Assembly (NCBI RefSeq): GCF_003124125.1
Contig: NZ_QCXQ01000003.1
Location: forward strand, 27,210-91,209
Length of the DNA stretch: 64,000 bases
Origin: Levilactobacillus bambusae
Lineage (GTDB): Bacteria > Bacillota > Bacilli > Lactobacillales > Lactobacillaceae
Reading direction: 5' to 3'
This document shows positions 49,673 through 58,653 of this stretch, one piece after another. The notes beneath the pieces are model-generated. The model saw only the letters and a list, made by a program, of their open reading frames with translations. It did not search any database and had not been told where the DNA came from. Numbering within the stretch: position 1 is the first letter of the stretch; every line of letters starts with the position of its first letter. Position numbers and translations under genes: made by a program.

Positions 49673-52003
49673 TTACTTAGAGCTAGTAAATATAATCTGA
49701 ATACCGTCTTGATTAGTGGAAATATGCATTTTTCCTTCACTTTTGATTTTAGTCTGTACCTTCGTTGGTAAACGTTTGATCGCTTGATCAACCAGGTCAT
49801 TTAAATCAGTTACAAAGTACGTGTCTGCACCATACTGCTTGGCAACCACTCCATTTGGTTTTTGAATTTGAATTAGCGCTGTTACTTTTATAAAGTTTTT
49901 TCTTGTTATCATTTTATTTTTTCTGTCATTATTTATGAACTTCCACTGATCTTTATCTATTCTAGATAAAATATTATAGGCATCCATACTCTTATTTAAA
50001 TCTAGTTCATTATCAATGATTTTCCCGTTAGTCAGTAATGGTGCCCCTAACTTTGTATGATTCATTAATTCATTGTCGTTAACATCAATTAACGAGGATT
50101 TTGATGCTGTATTAATAAATTTATTATTTGATATGACAATATTTTTAAAGTCAGACGTCAAGCTTGTAGATGGTTTAAAAACCGAAATCCAATGCTGACT
50201 AGTTACGCTTTCATCACTATTAGATTGTCGAAAAATATTATTTTTAATTTTTAAATTATTTATACCTTCAAAATGAATAATAGAGTTATTAGAATAATTC
50301 CAAACCCCAATGTTATTTTGTGGAATGGGGTCTACAATAACATTGTTCATGAACTTAACATCATGAATTAATTGTTGATCATTTATTGTATGTTCCCCAA
50401 TAGGCAAGCCACTAAACCCATATATTTCATGGTGGCTATTATATATGGGTTTGAATTGAGAATTACTAACTGAAATATTGTTGGACGCTAAATTATCATA
50501 AACATTTTGATCTATTTCATTTGGTGACCACTGATAACTTAGTGCCCACTTCATAGCATAATCTACTTGAATTAACTCTTTATTTAAATCACCTAATCGT
50601 CCAACTGGATTATTTCCTAAAAATAAGATATGATTTAACGCCACATTCTGTGACCCATCAATATCTATAAAATGACCGTTAATTGGTTGCACCATTGAAC
50701 AGGTTAAATCATACAACTTAACGTTTTGGGCATGTAAGACGCTTAGGGAAATAGATGCCGAAGCTGGCCCATTTGCTCCGTTATACCAAGGATAAAAATT
50801 ACTATTTGATTGTATTTTTCCACCACTTGGCATAACTTCAGATCCGGCTGCATCTTTAATAGATACCTCTCCAATATAGCCTTCAATGTTTCTATTCAAC
50901 AACCCATTTAGTCCAACGTAAATATTAGTATCATTAGTTCCCCGAATTTTCCACTTAGCTGTATGCCAATTTCCATCATTTTGGATAGAAAATTTTTTAT
51001 TAATCCATGGATCGTTTCGTCCATTTCCATGTTGAATAATTAGCGATTGAGTAGCAGCACTGTTTCGTGGAATTAAGTACTTAACACGTATAGTGTAAGT
51101 TGTGGTACTACTGAGATTAATTTTATTAAATGCCATGCCAATAATACGATTTTGAACATCAGCATGATTAGCTTGTAAGTGCACAGCTGACTCATTATTA
51201 CCCAACGATTTTGGTAATTGCGAAGCTTGAACCACTCTAAAATCTGACTGGTTTCTATTCATGCCAATAGCCCCAACCAACCTTAATTTTGAGAATGTAA
51301 TATTTTTTATCCCACCGTTTTTTCCGTTAACAGCAGATGGAAAAATAAAATTTAGCGGTTGACTCCCGACCTTAACACCGAGGATCGTTTCATTTCGTGA
51401 AAGACCTTTCAATGATAAATTAGAGTGCAAGAAAATTTTATTGCTTAGAATATATGTACCCTTATTAAATAAAATCGTAGTTGGTCGATTAGGATCAATA
51501 CTATTAATTAACTTTTTTAAAGTTGCTGAAGAATCCTCCTCAAAACCATGGCGAAAGTTTACTTTTATTACTTGTGGTGAAATATTAATTTTCTGATTAT
51601 CTGAAATAATTTGAGGTTGTGGCCTAACCCACAGGTTTATCAGTTTATTTTCTTTGTTTGTCATATGTATTTCAGTCGGCTCGTTTGTGTCAACCCAATA
51701 TATATATTTATTTGCATGCCCTTTTTGTGCATACTTCATTAACCATACATGATTATTTTTTACATTAATTCTCTTAGCTAAATGATAATTTTTCAAAGTT
51801 TTATTGTATTTATTTTCCCGCCCTTTAATTTTTTGTCGGTCGCTACTAGAAAGTTTCATTTCCTGTTTACTAGTAATTTCTAATGTAGTATCTAGATAAT
51901 TTTGTTTTATTCCTTTCCCTGAAAACTTAAAAGAAACTATTAACACAATGAGAATAAATAAAACTACTCCTAGATAAAAATACTTCTTTTTAGAAAAAAA
52001 CAT
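49673..52003 (-). CDS. Membrane-anchored right-handed beta-helix protein with embedded carbohydrate-binding-like domain
   Basis: The 776-residue protein starts with a signal anchor (YFYLGVVLFILIVLIVSF, about 8-25). A parallel beta-helix begins near residue 150 (TILFNKGTYILSNKIFLHSNLSLKGLSRNETILG) and resumes at about 425-665 (many N-rich turns: NISVSNSQF, NNLKIKNNIF, NIVISNNKF). Between them lies a jelly-roll-like insert (about 255-390, TYTIRVKYLIPRN...GNWHTAKWKIRGTNDTNIYVGLNG) resembling a carbohydrate-binding module. Such proteins often cleave or modify polysaccharides as lyases or epimerases. No catalytic residues can be named. It is the last gene of the polymerase operon, partly insulated by a hairpin. 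Confidence 0.8.
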   Translation of the reverse strand: MFFSKKKYFYLGVVLFILIVLIVSFKFSGKGIKQNYLDTTLEITSKQEMKLSSSDRQKIKGRENKYNKTLKNYHLAKRINVKNNHVWLMKYAQKGHANKYIYWVDTNEPTEIHMTNKENKLINLWVRPQPQIISDNQKINISPQVIKVNFRHGFEEDSSATLKKLINSIDPNRPTTILFNKGTYILSNKIFLHSNLSLKGLSRNETILGVKVGSQPLNFIFPSAVNGKNGGIKNITFSKLRLVGAIGMNRNQSDFRVVQASQLPKSLGNNESAVHLQANHADVQNRIIGMAFNKINLSSTTTYTIRVKYLIPRNSAATQSLIIQHGNGRNDPWINKKFSIQNDGNWHTAKWKIRGTNDTNIYVGLNGLLNRNIEGYIGEVSIKDAAGSEVMPSGGKIQSNSNFYPWYNGANGPASASISLSVLHAQNVKLYDLTCSMVQPINGHFIDIDGSQNVALNHILFLGNNPVGRLGDLNKELIQVDYAMKWALSYQWSPNEIDQNVYDNLASNNISVSNSQFKPIYNSHHEIYGFSGLPIGEHTINDQQLIHDVKFMNNVIVDPIPQNNIGVWNYSNNSIIHFEGINNLKIKNNIFRQSNSDESVTSQHWISVFKPSTSLTSDFKNIVISNNKFINTASKSSLIDVNDNELMNHTKLGAPLLTNGKIIDNELDLNKSMDAYNILSRIDKDQWKFINNDRKNKMITRKNFIKVTALIQIQKPNGVVAKQYGADTYFVTDLNDLVDQAIKRLPTKVQTKIKSEGKMHISTNQDGIQIIFTSSK

Positions 52004-52052
52004 TTTTACTTTTCACCACCTTAAATATAATTTTTTACGATTTAGTACAAAG

Positions 52053-52082
52053 AAAAGACCAATTTTAAAATATTGGTCTTTT
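52053..52082 (-). terminator. Hairpin between the TM protein and the beta-helix gene
   Basis: AAAAGACCAAT and complement with an 8-nt loop, then TTTTCTTTG on the minus strand. It may terminate or attenuate before the beta-helix gene. Confidence 0.75.
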
Positions 52083-52121
52083 CCAAAATATTGAATCAAT
52101 TGCATTACTATATTTATTCTA

Positions 52122-52940
52122 TTATGCTATTCCACTTAATCTATCCTGCAGATTTTCCAATTTTATTTTGTCATCATGTTCTAGTTGCGACTTATTACTG
52201 TAGATTAGTAATTCTTTCCACGCATTAATTTGGTCTGCTGTTATAAAGCTCAAATTTTGTTCATTGATCTCGGTATGTAGCAAATCATGCATTTCATTTG
52301 CGTGTTTGATAATTTTTTTATCTTTTATAATTTTATCTTCATACTTCAGTATAAAATCATGTTTGCCTGATACTTTCTGAGAGCTTAATTGCTTTAAAAT
52401 ATCATTTAGTTTTCTCTGAGTGACGGTTTGACCTAATCTTCCCTTTTTATTTAATAATTCTTGATATTGTGTAGTGATGTTGACCATACTATTAAGAGTC
52501 GTATACTCTTTTTTCACTTTCAGAGTTGCCCGATTATTTGGCATATTATTTATTCTAGTTCTCAATTTATTTAAGTTTTTTTCATTGGCATAAGCGGTTA
52601 TATCACTGTTATCTTTGGTGTACATTCGCTGAATTAAATGCTGAGTATCCGTAATATTCATATTTATAGAGTAACGATAAAAACCAATCACTGAACCAAC
52701 TATAATACATAAGAAAAATACAATCATAAAAACCCAGCGTTTATACTGTTTATTTCTTTTTCTCTTTTTCGAATGAAATTTATCACTTCGACTAACAAAA
52801 ATAAATTCATTTATCCCATTTTTAGTTTCTAACAAAACATCGTCATTGTTGGATTGGGAGGTTTGATGATTTAACCTTGGTTTATCAATAAGAGGTTTAG
52901 TTAGAAACTGCCAAATTGCATTACTAATTACCTTTAGCAT
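52122..52940 (-). CDS. Single-pass membrane protein of the polysaccharide cluster
   Basis: The 272-residue protein has a cytoplasmic N-terminal domain (about 1-65), a basic stop-transfer (KKRKRNKQYKRW) and one membrane helix (about 71-88), then an extracellular Lys/Asn-rich helical region that may form coiled coils. I do not recognise a family. AAGGTG lies before the ATG. It is 42 bp after the Wzy gene and read with it. It could be a structural or regulatory partner of the polymerase or of the beta-helix protein. Confidence 0.65.
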   Translation of the reverse strand: MLKVISNAIWQFLTKPLIDKPRLNHQTSQSNNDDVLLETKNGINEFIFVSRSDKFHSKKRKRNKQYKRWVFMIVFFLCIIVGSVIGFYRYSINMNITDTQHLIQRMYTKDNSDITAYANEKNLNKLRTRINNMPNNRATLKVKKEYTTLNSMVNITTQYQELLNKKGRLGQTVTQRKLNDILKQLSSQKVSGKHDFILKYEDKIIKDKKIIKHANEMHDLLHTEINEQNLSFITADQINAWKELLIYSNKSQLEHDDKIKLENLQDRLSGIA

Positions 52941-52982
52941 ATAAAGACATCACCTTATCTTGTCTAAGCCGACATATAACAA

Positions 52983-54197
52983 TCATAATTCTTCAACTTT
53001 TGTTATTGGCGTAACCTTATTAGAAAAATATGCAAAGAAACTAAAAAGAAAGACATTATAGGAAACATCTAAAAAATGTAGATCACTCATGGCACTAAAT
53101 GTAATAACCATAACTATTAATGCAAATAACAGATCATGATTATTAATTCGTTCATACATCTTACCTGAAAAACCAAATGTTAAAACAACAAACATTATAA
53201 AACCATAGACTAAAATTGCATATATATATGCAGAATCAATATAAAAATAGGTAAGGGTTTCTAAAACGCCATGAATTGCGTCATTTCGCGCGCCTCCCCA
53301 CCCGTTCATGGAAATTGGCTGTCCCCATAATGACACTCCATTGGCCAGCCACGCATTATGTCCTAGTCCTAAACGGCCACTCAAAATATCATTTAGATGA
53401 ACCATAAATCGTCTAGATGGATTATAAAAAAAAGTTAACACTATAATTACTCCAGCAAATGCAAATGTACTTATATACGAAAAAGATAATAGCCGTGTCA
53501 ACCAATTAAAATGGCGTCTGATTTTATTTTGATTCAGATATATCACAACCACCACAAATAATAACATCATAGCTAGAGTATCCGTTGTTGTCAGTGTAAA
53601 CACTTGAATGAAAAATGTGACACCAACCAGTAAGAAGCAGTCAAGCAAATTAATCTTTAATGATCGTAAATATATGTAAGCCGTACTCAAATAAAATAAG
53701 TGAGCAGCAAAGTCTGTCGTATAATCAAAACCAAATGCATATCGAGTTCCTTTTGTAGTATGAATAATATAATTCGGAATCAGATGGAACAGAGCCCCCA
53801 TACCAGCTATTGAAATAACCATAATCGTCAACCAAAAATATATTTTAACAATACTACGAAATTCGATACCAAAGCTCCCAACAATTAGCAAAACCACATA
53901 GATAATACTATGTACTTGAGACGTCCTAGATGCAATTAGCGTAATAAATAGTAACAATACAACAACAAGTAGTTGGCGATAAGTAAACTCATCAAAAATC
54001 ACGACTTTGCTTATAATACAAATTACAACTAGCAATGATATAGTTGGGCTAACAATATGTGGAATTAATCCACTAAACATAGTTGTTTGAAGAGATCTTA
54101 AAAATACGTAACTGCAGAATGCAATCCAAAATAATATTCTTCCATTTTGCGGCGAAAAAACATTACCAGTATCACTTAAATTTAACATTTTACGCAC
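52983..54197 (-). CDS. O-antigen/polysaccharide polymerase (Wzy-like)
   Basis: Wzy proteins link flipped repeat units into the chain at the outer face of the membrane. I choose GTG 54197, 7 nt after the GGGGG site; an ATG 36 bp earlier overlaps the preceding gene. The product of 404 residues has about ten hydrophobic segments and one large loop (about 265-320, SRRFMVHLNDILSGRLGLGHNAWLANGVSLWGQPISMNGWGG), typical of Wzy. Sequence similarity in this family is low, so the call rests on topology and context. Between the Wzz-like gene and the TM protein gene. Confidence 0.82.
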   Translation of the reverse strand: MRKMLNLSDTGNVFSPQNGRILFWIAFCSYVFLRSLQTTMFSGLIPHIVSPTISLLVVICIISKVVIFDEFTYRQLLVVVLLLFITLIASRTSQVHSIIYVVLLIVGSFGIEFRSIVKIYFWLTIMVISIAGMGALFHLIPNYIIHTTKGTRYAFGFDYTTDFAAHLFYLSTAYIYLRSLKINLLDCFLLVGVTFFIQVFTLTTTDTLAMMLLFVVVVIYLNQNKIRRHFNWLTRLLSFSYISTFAFAGVIIVLTFFYNPSRRFMVHLNDILSGRLGLGHNAWLANGVSLWGQPISMNGWGGARNDAIHGVLETLTYFYIDSAYIYAILVYGFIMFVVLTFGFSGKMYERINNHDLLFALIVMVITFSAMSDLHFLDVSYNVFLFSFFAYFSNKVTPITKVEEL

Positions 54198-54198
54198 T

Positions 54199-54831
54199 TT
54201 AATGCCCCCTCTTAAACCGTATAGAAAAAACATCTAATTCCATTAAAATAACATAACAAATGCCCATTGTTAGCCCCGTAAAAGTGCTATATGCAATTGT
54301 ACTCAGCTTTCCATGTTTAATTGTTGGTGAACTATAATGACGACCATATCTAACAGAAATTTGTAAGCTACTGTCTGCCATCTTTAATGTGTACATCAGC
54401 TGTTTAGCAAGTGCCTTAACAGATGTTTGGGCCACTGGGATTGAAGTAGATACTGCAGATACGTTGATCTTTGTTGTATTGGGTTTGATACTATAAGTTA
54501 AAGATTGAGACAAGTTAATTAAATTAACTTTTTGTCCGTTATATAAGCTTTCTTTTTTAACCTTTTTCAATAAGCCTGGTGAATGTATCATGATACCGTA
54601 ATCACGTATATTCTTAATATCTTGTTGTTTCTGTTTTTGAAAAGCATTAGAACTTTTAAATTCATCTCGCGGGTGGTAAATATTCATTTGCATGGTAGAC
54701 ATATAAGTTGTTTTTACCATCCAAAAGTTTAGTCCCGCACCAATTAGGGCTCCCAGTACACCACACATCATAACAAATAACCACCATTGACGAATAAGCT
54801 TTATTTTTTTCGATAAATCTATTTTAATCAA
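54199..54831 (-). CDS. Wzz/CpsC-like chain-length determinant
   Basis: The 210-residue protein has two membrane helices (about 16-38 and 180-198) and an extracellular domain between them with polysaccharide-co-polymerase features (YMSTMQMNIYHPRDEF after the first helix). It should control the polymer chain length with Wzy. The Pro-rich motif before TM2 is weak and there is no kinase domain or Tyr-rich tail. The start is TTG 54831, overlapping the preceding stop by 8 nt; the Wzy start is 2 nt beyond its stop. No CpsD-type kinase is found nearby. Confidence 0.82.
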   Translation of the reverse strand: MIKIDLSKKIKLIRQWWLFVMMCGVLGALIGAGLNFWMVKTTYMSTMQMNIYHPRDEFKSSNAFQKQKQQDIKNIRDYGIMIHSPGLLKKVKKESLYNGQKVNLINLSQSLTYSIKPNTTKINVSAVSTSIPVAQTSVKALAKQLMYTLKMADSSLQISVRYGRHYSSPTIKHGKLSTIAYSTFTGLTMGICYVILMELDVFSIRFKRGH

Positions 54832-56005
54832 TATGGCTCATTCCTTTTGCTTCATTATTTGTCCTTAGATTAAAGTTTTGCGTTAAAAAATTATTGGAAA
54901 CTTTTTTCTGTTGTCCAATCTGATGATTATTGATAACCCTATATCGCATACCCAAAGATGCACCATCACGTTGGCGAATCAAGGTATAGTACAACCTTTT
55001 TTGACCATTTACACTTAATAACTGCGGTGACCTATAAGTCCATTTCTTCGAGGTTAATTTTATTTCATCATCTTTTTGAAATGAACCCATTAAATCATTG
55101 CTTTTAAATAATTCGACATGGCCTTTGGTTGTTAATAAAACAAGATAATATGTTTGGCCAACTAAGCTCACATAACTAGATTGTACATTTGTGGGGCCAT
55201 TTTCAATGGTTAACCGAGTTGGAACAGCACTTATTTTTCCAGTACTTTTATTAATGGGCGCAATATAAGTCTTTCTTGTTCTTTGTTTTTTTGCATTTCC
55301 CGTCACAACTAAATAATTTTTACCACTAGCGGAGTCAATTACATTCGGTGCCCAAACTGACTTAAAGGAGTCCCAAAGTTTTTCATTTCTATACACATTT
55401 CCTTTCCAATCTTTATAGTTAGATGTTGAAAACATGCCATATGTAGTATAAATAAATAACTTTTTTCCTGTCCATAATAATGTATCATCACGCACAGGAA
55501 CATTAGGATAATTAATATTCAGTTTATTCCATGTTTTTCCATCATTACTAGTGATAATCCTCATACGATTATATTTTGTGTCAGTGTCATCAAATTGCAC
55601 ACCATTTACTGGTTGAGAAGACAAAACATCATAATAGCTACCTAAGAACTTACTATCGGATAATCTCTTTTGGATATCTTGGTACGTCATTTTTGGACGG
55701 TATACCTTTGTCATTTTCTTATTCATTCTGGGGTAGCGCATCGTTAATTCTTGATGTGTAACTGGTGAGTACCCTGAAATCGTTGTATCAAAACTGAATT
55801 TTTGTAAAAAACGTCCTACGAGTGTTGTTGGAGTTTTTATTAACGTTCCATCTTCATCAATTTGCCTAATAGTCACCGTAGAATCTTGTGCATCCCCAAT
55901 TAAAAATCCATATAATGTAAAAGATCCAAGTATTAAAAGTATGCTAAAGATAACAATCTTTAGCCTTTTGGGTTTGGTTCGTAACACATTTTCTTTTTTT
56001 TTCAT
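54824..56005 (-). CDS. Membrane-anchored GH43-like beta-propeller protein
   Basis: The 393-residue protein begins with a basic N-terminus and one membrane helix (IVIFSILLILGSFTLYGFLIG, about 18-38). The rest is beta-rich with glycoside hydrolase 43/62-like features: VPVRDDTLLWTGKKLFIYTTYGMFSTSNYKDW (about 170-200), SVWAPNVIDSASGKNYLVVTGNA (about 218-240) and WTYRSPQLLSVNGQKRLYYTLIRQ. The Arg-Asp and Ala-Pro motifs match the first and third blades of GH43 propellers. It may trim or bind furanose-containing polymer outside the cell. First gene of the group leading to Wzz-Wzy, overlapping the Wzz-like gene. Confidence 0.75.
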   Translation of the reverse strand: MKKKENVLRTKPKRLKIVIFSILLILGSFTLYGFLIGDAQDSTVTIRQIDEDGTLIKTPTTLVGRFLQKFSFDTTISGYSPVTHQELTMRYPRMNKKMTKVYRPKMTYQDIQKRLSDSKFLGSYYDVLSSQPVNGVQFDDTDTKYNRMRIITSNDGKTWNKLNINYPNVPVRDDTLLWTGKKLFIYTTYGMFSTSNYKDWKGNVYRNEKLWDSFKSVWAPNVIDSASGKNYLVVTGNAKKQRTRKTYIAPINKSTGKISAVPTRLTIENGPTNVQSSYVSLVGQTYYLVLLTTKGHVELFKSNDLMGSFQKDDEIKLTSKKWTYRSPQLLSVNGQKRLYYTLIRQRDGASLGMRYRVINNHQIGQQKKVSNNFLTQNFNLRTNNEAKGMSHID

Positions 56006-56237
56006 TCTCAGTTTTCCCCTAAATATTCAAACTATAAATTTCAGTGTTCTATTTTTAATATCATTAACTATAAATGTAATTTTATGTATAACATAATTAG
56101 CAATAAAAATTAAGTCTGAAAAATAATCCTAACTAACATTATCGTAAGTAGATTATCATTTCAAGGTAATCTCATCTAAATTAGCCAACCTTAATATTCT
56201 ATTCATAACTCCAACATAATCTCATTTAAAACTAAAT
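56006..56237 (-). promoter_or_regulatory. AT-rich upstream region of the GH43-like/Wzz/Wzy operon
   Basis: This interval separates the flippase terminator from the GH43-like gene and should hold the promoter of the second polysaccharide transcript. I cannot single out one convincing promoter in the AT-rich sequence. Confidence 0.35.
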
Positions 56238-56270
56238 AACTCGTTATCCCTACACCTTGGATAACGAGTT
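56238..56270 (-). terminator. Terminator after the flippase gene
   Basis: Perfect 12-bp stem AACTCGTTATCC with complement and a 9-nt loop, then a T-rich run on the minus strand. Confidence 0.75.
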
Positions 56271-56288
56271 ACCTTAGAACACAACTTG

Positions 56289-57707
56289 CTATAGTTTCTT
56301 TAATATTTTTTTTGCAGAATTAAATATATCTACACGCAGAATGATTAAAAAAATAAAATAAATTAAAATTCCAACTAGAATTTCTATTCCGAGATATAAC
56401 CATGAACTAGGAAGGCGTTGTATTAACACCAAAATTCCTCCAACCATAGCTATTCCTGCAACTAAGTATTTTTGCACGTCATGGAATAGTTTTCCAAAAT
56501 CAAGCTGATTTCTAACAACTAAAAACTGATAAATTGTAACTGTAAGTTCTGAAAGAACTGTGGCAATTGCTGATCCTAAAGCACCCCACATTATAATCAA
56601 CGGAATATTAGCAAGTATGTTTACTACCGCCCCACACACAACCGAGCGAGTATAATCTTTTGTCTGATTCGTAGGTAGTAGATATTGGGTACCAATTGCA
56701 TTGCTCCATGCAATAAGAACAATAACAATGGCCTCAACTTTCAACAGGTTACTTACTTCCAGAAATTTATTAGTGAAAAATAATGGTACAAACTCATCTG
56801 CAATGACAATTAATCCCAACATTAACGGTATGGCTAACATTGAAACGAAAGAAAAACTTTTATATAAATATTGTTTTGTTTTTTCTTTTTCACCTTTCAT
56901 AAAGGCATTTGCAACATGAGGTAGCATTACCGTCCCAGTTGCAGTTACAATTGCTAAGACCATCTTTATGATTTTATCTGATTGATCAAAATATCCAGAT
57001 GCAACTACGGATGTCATTGCACCCAGCATCGTTTTATTCACAACTAAATATATTTGTGTAGCTACCTGGGGAATAAATAAAGATAGGGCTGGAAGTGCAT
57101 GCTTAAAGGGATGAAGATCTTGGATATTAAATTTACCAATGTATCGATGCAAATTTGGAAATAATGATAAATTACCGACTAGCAAAGATAAGGATAAAAT
57201 TAATATATAAACAGCTAGATCACTATATGACTTTACAAAAGTAAAGATGCTAATAAGTGTCACAATTTTAACTAAGAAATTCCGAAAAACCGTTACACCA
57301 AAATTTTCTACACCCATAAAAAACCAGGAAATATCAAACGCTGCAGCAATGAGTGAGACTGATTGAGCAAGATAGTATATACGGTAACTCCCAATTAACC
57401 ATAAAAAAAGTAAGAAAGCTAAATATGCAATTAAGACAGTTATTAACTTCATAAAAAAGATTTCATAAAAGGTAGCCGTTAGTTCTTCTTCATTATCCCT
57501 TACAAAAGCAATTTGTCGGTTACCATATAAATTAACTCCCATGCTGCCAAATAATATAAAATATTGAATAATCGAATTTGTATATGAATTAATTCCAACA
57601 CCCGTTGGTCCAATCACTCGGGCTAAATAAGTAGTAGTTACAAGAGGCACTATTAGAATAAAAATCTGATAAAATGCATTATACAGATAATTTTTTACTA
57701 CTTGCAT
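56289..57707 (-). CDS. Oligosaccharide flippase (Wzx)
   Basis: Wzx moves the lipid-linked repeat unit to the outer face of the membrane. I start at ATG 57707 (MQVVKNYLYNAFYQ), 9 nt after AGGGA. The 472-residue protein has about 12-14 helices of the MATE-like polysaccharide-synthesis family, with the N-terminal pattern NYLYNAFYQIFILIVPLVTTTYLARVIGPTGVGINSYTNSII typical of Gram-positive RfbX-type flippases. Follows the GT32-like gene by 18 bp. Confidence 0.94.
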   Translation of the reverse strand: MQVVKNYLYNAFYQIFILIVPLVTTTYLARVIGPTGVGINSYTNSIIQYFILFGSMGVNLYGNRQIAFVRDNEEELTATFYEIFFMKLITVLIAYLAFLLFLWLIGSYRIYYLAQSVSLIAAAFDISWFFMGVENFGVTVFRNFLVKIVTLISIFTFVKSYSDLAVYILILSLSLLVGNLSLFPNLHRYIGKFNIQDLHPFKHALPALSLFIPQVATQIYLVVNKTMLGAMTSVVASGYFDQSDKIIKMVLAIVTATGTVMLPHVANAFMKGEKEKTKQYLYKSFSFVSMLAIPLMLGLIVIADEFVPLFFTNKFLEVSNLLKVEAIVIVLIAWSNAIGTQYLLPTNQTKDYTRSVVCGAVVNILANIPLIIMWGALGSAIATVLSELTVTIYQFLVVRNQLDFGKLFHDVQKYLVAGIAMVGGILVLIQRLPSSWLYLGIEILVGILIYFIFLIILRVDIFNSAKKILKKL

Positions 57708-57725
57708 GTGTCTCATTCCCTACTT

Positions 57726-58649
57726 TTAAAGATTATTTTTTAATAAATGGGCTAAAACTGTTTCTTCGTTTTCATTATTTATATTTTTATAGGTCAATTT
57801 ATGAACATCACTCTGCCTAAAAATATTAGATATACGCTGCTCATTGTATGTTGTACCCAGTTCAAACTGTAAAAGATGAGGATCTGCATTATCATACTTA
57901 ACCACTGAATTATATTCATCAGAATTAAATTCACAAGCGATAATAAAACAATAGTGAAATAAAAAGTAATCAATTAGAAAATCGTTACTTTTCCAATATT
58001 TATATAACATACTCCGCGTCTTATTTATAATACTCGAGTTTTTGTTTGCAATTATAAACCAGCTTGACATCCATAATACTTTAGCACTTCTTGCTGGGGG
58101 TAATACCTGATAGAAAAAAAGTTGATCCTGCTTATGTTGTTGAATAAATTGAGTGTCACTTAAATAAACTGTTGCATCAACCCAGATTCCACCATAAACA
58201 GAAAGTACTTCTATTCTAAGAATATCCGAAAAATGTGCAGCTGAAATAATTCCACGTTCATACTTTTCAATTATATAATTTGGAAGGTTAACGTATTCTT
58301 TATAGTTATCATTTGTAAGTGTAATAACATCAAATTGATCATCTAGTAATTGATGCAATCTACTATGACACATCTTAACAAGATTGGGTGCCTTTTCCAT
58401 TCCTTGCAACCAACAACTCCAAATCACTTGGTGCTCACATAATTGTTTAGTATCATTAAGACGTTCTTTTCTTTCATAATTTTCAACGGAACCATATTTT
58501 TTTTGTAGTTTACTTTTTAAAATATAGGCATTTTGCTCATTCATAAGATCTAACTCTTTACGACTATGACCAAACCGAAATATAGTTAACAATGAATTAA
58601 ACAATGTATGTTGATACCAATATTTTTTTAAAATCGCTTTTTTATTCAA
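57726..58649 (-). CDS. Capsular polysaccharide glycosyltransferase (GT32/Caps_synth type)
   Basis: I choose TTG 58649, 7 nt after GGAG and just past the stop of the preceding gene; an in-frame TTG 48 bp earlier would overlap that gene. The 307-residue protein has the capsular-synthesis pattern HQVIWSCWLQGMEKAPNLVKMCHSRL (about 73-98), then AAHFSDILRIEVLSVYGGIWVDATVYLSD (about 137-165), where D-x-D-like metal-binding residues lie. It transfers one sugar to the growing repeat unit in the cytoplasm. Sugar unknown. Confidence 0.88.
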   Translation of the reverse strand: MNKKAILKKYWYQHTLFNSLLTIFRFGHSRKELDLMNEQNAYILKSKLQKKYGSVENYERKERLNDTKQLCEHQVIWSCWLQGMEKAPNLVKMCHSRLHQLLDDQFDVITLTNDNYKEYVNLPNYIIEKYERGIISAAHFSDILRIEVLSVYGGIWVDATVYLSDTQFIQQHKQDQLFFYQVLPPARSAKVLWMSSWFIIANKNSSIINKTRSMLYKYWKSNDFLIDYFLFHYCFIIACEFNSDEYNSVVKYDNADPHLLQFELGTTYNEQRISNIFRQSDVHKLTYKNINNENEETVLAHLLKNNL

Positions 58650-58653
58650 CGTC

